From Blastococcus litoris (GTDB lineage: Bacteria > Actinomycetota > Actinomycetes > Mycobacteriales > Geodermatophilaceae): a stretch of DNA of 64,000 nucleotides. A program made the position numbers and the translations under genes. Below are positions 57,169 through 64,000 of this stretch, in pieces (within the stretch, counting starts at the first letter, position 1; each line of letters begins with the position of its first letter). The stretch covers positions 558,001-622,000 of the forward strand of contig NZ_QCZF01000001.1 in NCBI RefSeq assembly GCF_003075095.1, in the 5' to 3' direction. A model generated the notes under the pieces. It had not been told where the DNA came from and searched no databases. It worked only from the letters and a program-made list of their open reading frames with translations.

Positions 57169-60029
57169 GCCGACGTGCTCTCCAGCCGCTCGCAGAGCAG
57201 CGAGGCCCAGCGGTGCGGGGTGGCGCGGACGCCGTCGATGACGGCCACCGGGGCGTCGACCCGGCGCAGCACCGCCGCCGGGTCAGCGCTCAGGTCGGCG
57301 TCCTGGACGATCAGCGCGTCCACCCGCGGGAGCCCGTCGAGCCACGGCTCCAGGTCCTCGGGCTTGCGGGTCGCCTCGACGACGGCCCACACCGCGACCG
57401 GCGCCCAGACGCTGACCATCTGCGCCATCCAGTAGGCGTCGGTCCGCAGCGGCGCGTCGACGGCGACGATCGTGACGGTGCCCGTGGCGATCGACTCGTT
57501 GCGGCGGTCGATGGCCGACTCCACCGACGTGATCCGGCTGCTGCGCGGCGCGAGGCCGGCCAGGTCACCGCGGGTCGCCCACTGCACGCAGTCGGGGTCG
57601 AGGTGCTGCGACGCGGCCAGCGACCGGGCGGCGCGGAGTGCGTCGGCACCCGGGCCGACCACGAAGACGACCTGACCGGCACCGCGCGGCAGCTCCGGTG
57701 CCTTCGGCAGCTGCAGCGCGAGGCTGCGGGTCAGGGCGGCGTACGTGCCGAGCTGGACGGCGTCCGCGCGGAAGGTGCTGCCGAGCAGCTCCGCCGGGAG
57801 GCCGAGCTGCACGAGCCTGCCGGCGACGTCGCCCGCGACGACCGACACGGGGGTCGGCTCGACGGGGGTGGCGGCCGGCTCCGGAGCGTCGAGGAGCTCC
57901 TGGGCGCACAGCTGGTCGAAGTCCTCGGGCAGCTCGGACACGTCCGGGCCGGCCATCAGCGGGGCCACCGGCAGGCGGGTCACCGTCGCGAGCGACGCGG
58001 TCGCGATGGGCGTCTCGTCGGCGGCGACGTCCGTCGCGACCGGCTCCGGCAGCTCCTCCGCCGGCGCCTCGGGGGCGGGCGCTGCAGCGGCGGGGACGGA
58101 CGTGCGGGAGGCCGAGCGGGGTGCCGTCGGCGGGACCGGCGGGCGGCCACGGCCGCGGGACGACGGCAGCGGCGGGAGCAGCGACAGCGGCGGCATGACC
58201 GTCGTCGCGTCCAGGGACATCATCGGCGCGGGGTCGCTGGCCGTGCGGGCCAGTACGGGCGCCAGCTCGGCGGCACCCGCCTCCTCCCCGGCCTCCTCGA
58301 CGGCAGGGGCCTCGGCCGCCTCGCCGGCGATCTCGGCCTCGACCACGGCCACGGCCTCGACCTCGTCGGCGACCTCCTCGGCCTCGGCCTCGGCCTCGAC
58401 CTCGTCGGCGACCTCGTCAGCCGCCTCCGCCTGCGGCTCCGCGGCCGGCTCGTCGAACAGGAGTGCCTCGTCGGGCTGCTGGCCGACCTCGGCCCAGATC
58501 GGGGTGTCGTCGCGGCGCGCGACCGCGGCGGGCTCGCCCCACAGGGACGCGGACGAGGTTTCGCCCCACATCGACCCGGACGAGGTGGAGAACGCGACGG
58601 GCGCCGGAGCGACCTCGACGGTCGGCGGGACGACGGGGGCGGGAGCCGCGGGCTCGATCGCCACCGGCTCGATCGCCACCGGCTCGGCGACGGGCTCGAC
58701 CACCGTGGCGACCTCGACCGGGACCTCCACCGGAGCCACCTCGGCCGGCGCCTCCGCCACGGGCACGTCCGGCACGGGCACCTCGGCGACGGGGGCTGCC
58801 ACGACGGCCGGCGCGGGCACCGGCAGGTCCAGCACGGGCTCGGCCACGGGGGAGAGGTCCATGGAGGGGACGGGGACGGTCGGCACCGCGAACACCGGCT
58901 CGGGCGCCGCGACCGGCTCGGCCAGCGCGGTCTGCGGGGACGCGCCGGCGAGGACCTTGCGGAGGATGCCGGCCAGCGCCTCGTCCGAGTGGCCCTGGGC
59001 CAGGGCGCCGCGCAGCAGGTCGGCGATCGCCTCCTCGCGCTGGGACGCCGACGGGGTGGTGACCTCGGGCGCGGCGGCCCAGGTCGGCACGTCGACCGGG
59101 TGCTCCGTCGGAGCCGGCCGGGCCATGACCTGATTTCCCACCGTGTCCTCCTCCTGGCGCGCCGTGGACGACGGCACCGATGTGTCTGCTGTGCGGGTGG
59201 GCTCGGACCGGACCGGCCAGGGCTCGGGATCACGTTCCTGCGCCGGCGTCGTCTCCGGCTTCTGCACCAGGGCCTCCTGCACCGCCTGCCGCACGTCCTG
59301 GTCGCCGGCGACCATCCGCGCGAGGGCGGCGGTGAAGGGCGAGGGCGCGGACGGGGCGGACGCCCGCGGGCCCGCCGAGCGGGACGAGGTCGGGAGCTCC
59401 TCGGCGTCGTCCCCGCGGCTGATCGTGCCCGCGCGCGGGAAAGCGGCGCGCGGGAGCGACGTCCGCGAGTAGGCCGGGGCCGGGGGCTCGGACTGCTGGG
59501 CGGCCAGCAGCCCGACGAGCTCGCTGACCTTCTCCTCGTCCGCCGACCGGGCCGGCGCCGGGGTGGCCCGGTCGGCGGCGCGGTCGGGGGTGGAGGGACG
59601 CGGGGCCGTGGCCGGCCGCGAGGCACCGCCCGAGCGGGCCGCGCGCGCGGCCGCAGCCGCCGCCCGGACCTCCTCGGGGATGTCGTCGTCGACCGGGCGC
59701 GCCGCTGCCTCCGCCGCCCAGGCGGCCGCGCCGTTGCGGGCGGGAGCGGTGGAGCGGGCGCGCGCCGGGGCTGCCGAGGCCAGGGGCGAGGAGAAGTCGG
59801 CGGGCAGCTCGTCGTCCCGGTCGCTGCGGGACGGCACGGCAGGACGGATGGCGGTCTCGGGCGCGAGCTCGGCCACCTCGGCGACGTAGCGCTCGGTCGC
59901 GAAGAACCCGAGCACGCCACCGGAGCGGACGCGCCGCACCCCGACGACACGGGCCTGGGGACCGAACTGCTCGCGCGCCGCGGCGATCGCGTCGTCGCGC
60001 GAGGCGGCCTCAACGGATCGCAACGGCAC
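57165..60029 (-). CDS. flhF: FlhF-like protein with giant linker and degenerate GTPase domain
   Basis: 954 residues, more than twice the normal FlhF length. Residues 1-55 match the FlhF N-terminal domain (AAREQFGPQARVVGVRRVRSG, then GVLGFFATERYVAEVAEL). Residues about 60-700 are a low-complexity linker rich in A, P, E and V with short repeats of the type AEPVAIEPVAIEP. Residues about 715-954 look like the SRP-type GTPase domain (SLAASQHLDPDCVQWATR, WLDGLPRVDALIVQDADL). The P-loop position reads VFVVGPGADALRAARS, lacking GKT, so GTP binding is doubtful. FlhF normally places and counts polar flagella. GTG 60029 lies 20 bases inside flhA. Confidence 0.7.
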   Translation of the reverse strand: MPLRSVEAASRDDAIAAAREQFGPQARVVGVRRVRSGGVLGFFATERYVAEVAELAPETAIRPAVPSRSDRDDELPADFSSPLASAAPARARSTAPARNGAAAWAAEAAARPVDDDIPEEVRAAAAAARAARSGGASRPATAPRPSTPDRAADRATPAPARSADEEKVSELVGLLAAQQSEPPAPAYSRTSLPRAAFPRAGTISRGDDAEELPTSSRSAGPRASAPSAPSPFTAALARMVAGDQDVRQAVQEALVQKPETTPAQERDPEPWPVRSEPTRTADTSVPSSTARQEEDTVGNQVMARPAPTEHPVDVPTWAAAPEVTTPSASQREEAIADLLRGALAQGHSDEALAGILRKVLAGASPQTALAEPVAAPEPVFAVPTVPVPSMDLSPVAEPVLDLPVPAPAVVAAPVAEVPVPDVPVAEAPAEVAPVEVPVEVATVVEPVAEPVAIEPVAIEPAAPAPVVPPTVEVAPAPVAFSTSSGSMWGETSSASLWGEPAAVARRDDTPIWAEVGQQPDEALLFDEPAAEPQAEAADEVADEVEAEAEAEEVADEVEAVAVVEAEIAGEAAEAPAVEEAGEEAGAAELAPVLARTASDPAPMMSLDATTVMPPLSLLPPLPSSRGRGRPPVPPTAPRSASRTSVPAAAAPAPEAPAEELPEPVATDVAADETPIATASLATVTRLPVAPLMAGPDVSELPEDFDQLCAQELLDAPEPAATPVEPTPVSVVAGDVAGRLVQLGLPAELLGSTFRADAVQLGTYAALTRSLALQLPKAPELPRGAGQVVFVVGPGADALRAARSLAASQHLDPDCVQWATRGDLAGLAPRSSRITSVESAIDRRNESIATGTVTIVAVDAPLRTDAYWMAQMVSVWAPVAVWAVVEATRKPEDLEPWLDGLPRVDALIVQDADLSADPAAVLRRVDAPVAVIDGVRATPHRWASLLCERLESTSA

Positions 60030-62058
60030 CGCTCACAACTCCCAGCGACTCGATCTGCGCTGTCCGGGAGACCTCGGAGTAGGAGATCACCGGAAGCCGG
60101 GGGATGACCTGGCGCATCAGGCGTGCGAGTGCGGCGCGCACCTGGGGCGAGCACACCAGGACGGGGGACAGGCCCTGCCGCTCGGCCTCCTCGAGGAGGC
60201 CGCTGCAGCCGTGGACCAGGGCGTCGATGCCGGCCGCGTCGAGGGCCAGCACCAGTCCGGCGTCGCTCTGCCGGATGGACTCCAGGAGCCGCTGCTCGAA
60301 GCCGGGCTCGAGGGTGAAGACGTGGAGGCGCTCGTCGGGTGTCACGTACGGGTGGCTGATCGCCGAGCCCAGCGCCGCCCGTGCCGCCTCGACGAGACCG
60401 TCGAGCTCGGTGGACGTCTTCGCACGCACAGAGAGTGCCTCGAAGATGCGCACCAGGTCCCGGATCGACACACCCTCTTCGAGCAACGCGTGCAACACAC
60501 GTTGCACCTCTCCCAGGGTGAGCAGCGCGGGGGTCAGTTCCTCGACGACCACGGGGTGCGTCCGGCGGACCATCTCCACCAGGAGACGGACGTCCTCCCG
60601 GCCGAGCAGGTCCGCGGCGTTCTGCCGGACGACCTCGGCCAGGTGCGTCGTGATGACCGACGACCGGTCGACGACGGTGGCGCCGGCCATCTCCGCCTGC
60701 CGCTGCAGCTCCATCGGCACCCACTTCGCGGCGAGCCCGAACACCGGCTCGCGGGTGGCCTTGCCGGGGATGCCGTCGAGGTTGTCGCCGATCGCGAGGA
60801 TGGTGCCGGCGGGGGAGATGCCCTTCGCGGCCGGGACGCCGTTGAGCCAGATGACGTACTGGGACCCGGGCAGGTCGAGGTTGTCGCGGGTGCGGACCAG
60901 CGGGATCACCAGGCCGGTGTCCATCGCGACCTTCCGGCGCAGCGCCTTGACCCGGTCGAGCAGGTCGCCGCCGCGCGACGGGTCGACCAGGTCGACCAGG
61001 TCGAAGGCCACCTCGAGCTCCAGCGGGTCGACCCGCATCTTCTCGGCGATCGCCTCGGGCGAGTCCGGCTTCGGCTCGAGCTCGGCGGCGGCCGCGGCTG
61101 CTGCCTCGGCCTCCTCGTCGACGTCCGGCGCCTCCACCATGCGGCTGGCGAGGAACAGGCAGAGCGCCCCGATGACGACGAAGGGCAGCTTGGGCAGGCC
61201 GGGGATGAGGCACAGCGCGAAGAACGCGCCGCCGGTGATCTGGACCGGCTGCTTGAAGCGGCCGAGCTGGGCGAGCAGATCGCTGCCCATGTCGCCCTCG
61301 GTGGCCGACCGCGTGACGATGATGCCGGTCGCGGTGGACATCAGCAGCGCCGGGATCATGGAGACCAGGCCGTCGCCCACGGTGAGCAGCGAGTACGTGG
61401 AGACGGACTCGGCGGGGGCCATGCCCTTCTGCAGCACGCCGATGGCGAAGCCACCGATCAGGTTCACCAGCGTGACGATGATGCCGGCGATGGCGTCGCC
61501 CTTGACGAACTTCGAGGCGCCGTCCATCGAGCCGTAGAAGTCGGCCTCGGCGGTGACCTCCTGGCGGCGCTTGCGCGCCTGCTGCTCGTTGATCAGGCCG
61601 GCGTTGAGGTCGGCGTCGATGGCCATCTGCTTGCCGGGCATGGCGTCGAGGGTGAAGCGGGCGCCGACCTCGGCGACGCGCCCGGCACCGTTCGTGATGA
61701 CCACGAACTGCACGATCACCAGGATCAGGAAGATGACCAGACCGACGATCAGCGAGCCGCTGATGACGATGTGCCCGAAGGCCTCGATGACCTTGCCCGC
61801 GTAGCCGTCGGTCAGGACCAGGCGGGTCGAGGAGACGTTGAGCGCCAGCCGGAACAGCGTCGCGATGAGCAGCAGCGAGGGGAAGACCGCGAAGTCCAGC
61901 GGCTTCCTGATCTGCATGGACACGAGCAGGATCAGCAGCGAGACCGCCAGGTTGAGCCCGATGAGCATGTCCATCAGGGCCGCCGGCAGCGGCACGACCA
62001 GCATGAGGACGATGGCGACGACCCCGACGGGGACGGCCATCTTGCTCATGCCCTTCAC
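60010..62058 (-). CDS. flhA: Flagellar type III export gate protein FlhA
   Basis: 682 residues, the normal size. The N-terminal half has about eight membrane segments and the conserved RLALNVSSTRLVLTDG and FVVITNGAGRVAEVGARF. A charged linker (EEAEAAAAAAAELEPKPD) leads to the cytoplasmic domain with VEELTPALLTLGEVQRVLHA and the C-terminal VISYSEVSRTAQIES. FlhA forms the nonameric ring that receives substrates and couples proton flow to export. GTG 62058 has GGAG upstream; ATG 62049 is an alternative start. Its 3' end overlaps the FlhF-like start by 20 bases. Confidence 0.96.
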   Translation of the reverse strand: MKGMSKMAVPVGVVAIVLMLVVPLPAALMDMLIGLNLAVSLLILLVSMQIRKPLDFAVFPSLLLIATLFRLALNVSSTRLVLTDGYAGKVIEAFGHIVISGSLIVGLVIFLILVIVQFVVITNGAGRVAEVGARFTLDAMPGKQMAIDADLNAGLINEQQARKRRQEVTAEADFYGSMDGASKFVKGDAIAGIIVTLVNLIGGFAIGVLQKGMAPAESVSTYSLLTVGDGLVSMIPALLMSTATGIIVTRSATEGDMGSDLLAQLGRFKQPVQITGGAFFALCLIPGLPKLPFVVIGALCLFLASRMVEAPDVDEEAEAAAAAAAELEPKPDSPEAIAEKMRVDPLELEVAFDLVDLVDPSRGGDLLDRVKALRRKVAMDTGLVIPLVRTRDNLDLPGSQYVIWLNGVPAAKGISPAGTILAIGDNLDGIPGKATREPVFGLAAKWVPMELQRQAEMAGATVVDRSSVITTHLAEVVRQNAADLLGREDVRLLVEMVRRTHPVVVEELTPALLTLGEVQRVLHALLEEGVSIRDLVRIFEALSVRAKTSTELDGLVEAARAALGSAISHPYVTPDERLHVFTLEPGFEQRLLESIRQSDAGLVLALDAAGIDALVHGCSGLLEEAERQGLSPVLVCSPQVRAALARLMRQVIPRLPVISYSEVSRTAQIESLGVVSGAVAIR

Positions 62059-62136
62059 GCGCCCGCTCCGGGGACCACGCAGGACGGCAGCGGGCTCACG
62101 GACTCCTCATCGGCAGCCCGATGGTCACCCGGTACC

Positions 62137-63279
62137 TCAGGCGGCGACCCGCCGGCGCACCTTCTCCGGGAGCCCCTCGAGCTCCGGCGGCTCGAAGCCC
62201 GGCCGGTGGAAGCCGCCCTTCACGCCGCGGGCGCCCAGGTGCATGACGAACGCGAGCACGCGGGCGACGGCGGTGAACAGCTGGGCCGGCACCTCCTGGC
62301 CGAGGTCGCAGGACGCGTGCAGGGCGCGGGCCAGGGGGACGTCCTGGACCATCGGCACCCGGTTCTCCTCGGCGACCGCGCGCAGCTTGGCCGCCACCTC
62401 GCCGGCGCCCTTGGCCACCACCCGCGGCGCGCCCTTCGACGGGTCGTACTTCAGCGCCACGGCGACGTGGGTCGGGTTCACCAGCAGGACGTCGGCCTCC
62501 CGGGCCTCGCTCATCATCCGGTTGCGCGACATCGACATCTGGACCCCCCGGCGGTGGGCCTTCATGTGCGGGTCGCCCTCGGACTGCTTGTGCTCCTGCT
62601 GGATCTCGTACTTGCTCATCTTGAGCTTCTTCATCGTCTTCATCCGGACGACGACGTAGTCGGCGACGGCGATGACCAGGCCGGTGACCGCGACGACGCG
62701 GAACATCAGGATGGCGGCGTCGGTGAAGGTCGCCGCGACGGCCGACAGCGGCAGGGCGCCGGAGGAGGACACCAGGGTCTGCGCCCGGTCGCTGGTCACG
62801 ATGACGACGGTGGCCAGCGCCGCCGTCTTGATCAGCGACTTGGCCGACTCCCACAGGCCCTGCGTGCCGAACATGCGCTTGATGCCCGGGAAGGGGTTGA
62901 GCTTCTTCAGCGTCGGCTTCATCGACTTGGTCGCGAACGTGACGCCGCCCTGGGCGGCCGAGGACACCGTGCCGACGACCATCATCCCGAGCGCCATCGG
63001 CAGCAGCGTCGTCATGAACGCCGTCAGCGCCTCGCCCAGGAGGATCGACAGCGCGGCGGGCTCCGGGTTGTCGGCCACCGAGCCGATCTGCACGAAGAGC
63101 GCGCGCACCGAGTCGAACGCGTTGCCGACCATCATCGGCAGCAGCACGCTCGCCGCCGCCACCCCCAGCCACGTCCCCAGCTCCTGGGTGCGTGGGATCT
63201 GCCCTTCCTTGCGCGCCTTCTTCAGGCGCTGGGGAGTCGGCTTCTCTGTCTTCTCACCACCGGGACCGTCCTTGGCCAT
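62137..63279 (-). CDS. flhB: Flagellar export switch protein FlhB
   Basis: 380 residues. The N-terminus EKTEKPTPQRLKKARKEGQI is diagnostic, and four membrane segments follow. The autocleavage motif N268-P-T-H271 lies in LLVNPTHVAVALKY. FlhB cleaves itself there to switch the export apparatus from rod/hook to filament proteins. The C-terminal domain ends in a basic tail. It follows fliR with three bases between and precedes flhA with 78 bases, within one operon. Confidence 0.96.
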   Translation of the reverse strand: MAKDGPGGEKTEKPTPQRLKKARKEGQIPRTQELGTWLGVAAASVLLPMMVGNAFDSVRALFVQIGSVADNPEPAALSILLGEALTAFMTTLLPMALGMMVVGTVSSAAQGGVTFATKSMKPTLKKLNPFPGIKRMFGTQGLWESAKSLIKTAALATVVIVTSDRAQTLVSSSGALPLSAVAATFTDAAILMFRVVAVTGLVIAVADYVVVRMKTMKKLKMSKYEIQQEHKQSEGDPHMKAHRRGVQMSMSRNRMMSEAREADVLLVNPTHVAVALKYDPSKGAPRVVAKGAGEVAAKLRAVAEENRVPMVQDVPLARALHASCDLGQEVPAQLFTAVARVLAFVMHLGARGVKGGFHRPGFEPPELEGLPEKVRRRVAA

Positions 63280-63282
63280 GGG

Positions 63283-64000
63283 TCACCCGCTCCGGAGGGA
63301 GACCATGGCGCGGGCCGCGTGGTCGAGCAGCGCGTCGAGCGCCGGCGGCAGCAGCGGGAACGTGAGGCCGAGCATGGTGAGCGTCAGCAGGATCTTCACC
63401 GGGAAGCCGAAGGCGAAGATGTTGAGCGACGGGGCGGCGCGGCTGAGCAGCGCCAGGGCGACGTCGGCGAGCAGCAGCACGGCGACCATCGGCCCGGCGA
63501 TCTGCAGCGCGGCCAGGAACATCAACGAGAAGGCCTTGGCCACCACGGCCGCGATCTGGTCGGTCGGCACCTCGCCGCCCACCGGCATGCCCTGGTACGA
63601 CGTCGCGAAGCCCTTGACCATGAGCAGGTGGCCGCCGCTGGTGAACAGCAGCGTGCTGGCGAGCAGGTAGTGCAACCGGCCGACCGACGAGTTCTGCGTC
63701 ATCGCGAGCGGGTCGTAGGCCGGCTGCAGCGAGAAGCCGCCGGTGACGTCGATCAGGTCGCCGGCCATCTGCACGGCGGTGAACAGCACCTGGACCACGA
63801 AGCCGAGCGCGGCCCCGATCACGACCTCGGTGACCGCGGCGACGACGAGGAACCCGGCCGTCGGCTCGGGGAGAGAGGGCGCGATCTGCGTCGACAGGAG
63901 CACCGACAGGGCCAGCGCGAGGGCGGCCTTGACCGGACCCGGGATGGTCCGGGAGTTGAACGGCGGGGCCAGCAGCACGAAGCCGGTGGCCCGGGCCGTC
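63283..64000 (-). CDS. fliR: Flagellar export protein FliR (N-terminus outside window)
   Basis: The frame is open to the window edge, so the 5' end is missing; about 239 codons are visible, against a usual 250-260 residues. FVLLAPPFNSRTIPGPVKAAL near the visible start and GFSLQPAYDPLAMTQNSSV in the middle are FliR signatures. Five or six membrane segments remain. FliR joins FliP and FliQ in the export channel. Gene order fliR-flhB-flhA is standard. Confidence 0.94.
   Translation of the reverse strand, partial: TARATGFVLLAPPFNSRTIPGPVKAALALALSVLLSTQIAPSLPEPTAGFLVVAAVTEVVIGAALGFVVQVLFTAVQMAGDLIDVTGGFSLQPAYDPLAMTQNSSVGRLHYLLASTLLFTSGGHLLMVKGFATSYQGMPVGGEVPTDQIAAVVAKAFSLMFLAALQIAGPMVAVLLLADVALALLSRAAPSLNIFAFGFPVKILLTLTMLGLTFPLLPPALDALLDHAARAMVSLRSG

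Noticed and set aside
56880-60107. 1075-codon plus-strand frame opposite the FlhF-like gene
   Set aside because: Glycine/arginine/histidine-rich shadow caused by third-position GC; the minus strand has flagellar synteny and FlhF-like ends.

Overview
The window is a very GC-rich (about 73-75 %) chromosomal segment from an actinomycete. Three things point there: a mycothiol enzyme (mca, 44869-45756), the mfd-mazG-eno-ftsB-DUF501-ppx gene order known from Mycobacterium, and the greA/mca/hemolysin III/Z-prenyl synthase/phoH2 neighbourhood, also known from Mycobacterium. It also carries a flagellar export operon, so the organism is a motile actinomycete. Geodermatophilaceae (Blastococcus, Geodermatophilus, Modestobacter) would fit, but the family is inference. 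No insertion sequence, prophage, integrase or CRISPR array was seen, and no gap between genes exceeds about 275 bases.

Layout. 1-2566: C-terminal part of a secreted protein with near-identical PKD repeats. 2.6-15.1 kb: a Wzx/Wzy-type exopolysaccharide locus with a flippase, five glycosyltransferases, an unusual Wzz/pseudokinase/polymerase fusion, an active bacterial tyrosine kinase (BY-kinase) with its low-molecular-weight phosphatase, and a glycerol-3-phosphate-type cytidylyltransferase. 15.2-25.9 kb: housekeeping block (mfd, SurA-like lipoprotein, mazG, a GT2 glycosyltransferase, eno, ftsB, DUF501, ppx, family-5 uracil-DNA glycosylase). 25.9-34.8 kb: type II NADH dehydrogenase, a lower-GC 2-oxoglutarate oxygenase, a hormone-sensitive-lipase-type hydrolase, a tRNA with anticodon UAA but a short variable loop, a Bax inhibitor-1 family membrane protein, a thiolase, an SGNH hydrolase, a DUF2252 kinase-like protein and a GNAT. 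34.8-41.5 kb: a VWA/MoxR-type AAA pair, threonine dehydratase and a drug-type ABC exporter. 41.6-56.6 kb: M3 peptidase, RNHCP zinc protein, greA, mca, PsiE-like protein, a small presumed regulator, a maleylpyruvate isomerase-fold protein, geranylgeranyl/menaquinone reductase-like flavoprotein, hemolysin III, Z-farnesyl diphosphate synthase, a DUF885-like metallopeptidase, a PadR-controlled ABC exporter and phoH2. 56.9-64.0 kb: minus-strand fliR-flhB-flhA-flhF-like flagellar genes.

How the genes work together. Glycosyltransferases build a lipid-linked repeat unit, the flippase turns it outward, the polymerase joins units, and Wzz and BY-kinase phosphorylation, opposed by the phosphatase, set chain length. 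The polymerase fusion and the kinase are divergently transcribed from one 231-base region that contains an inverted repeat. FliR, FlhB and FlhA form the flagellar type III export gate. The FlhF-like protein after them has lost its nucleotide-binding loop and has a giant linker.

A recurrent promoter layout, a -10 hexamer of form NANNNT followed by 6-7 bases and then GTG or ATG, stands before at least fifteen genes. It implies many leaderless mRNAs and was used here to choose several starts. The most noteworthy items are the Wzz-pseudokinase-Wzy fusion, the FlhF-like pseudo-GTPase, the odd tRNA, the MazG with an L7/L12-like N-terminus, and a 70-base concentric palindrome behind phoH2.
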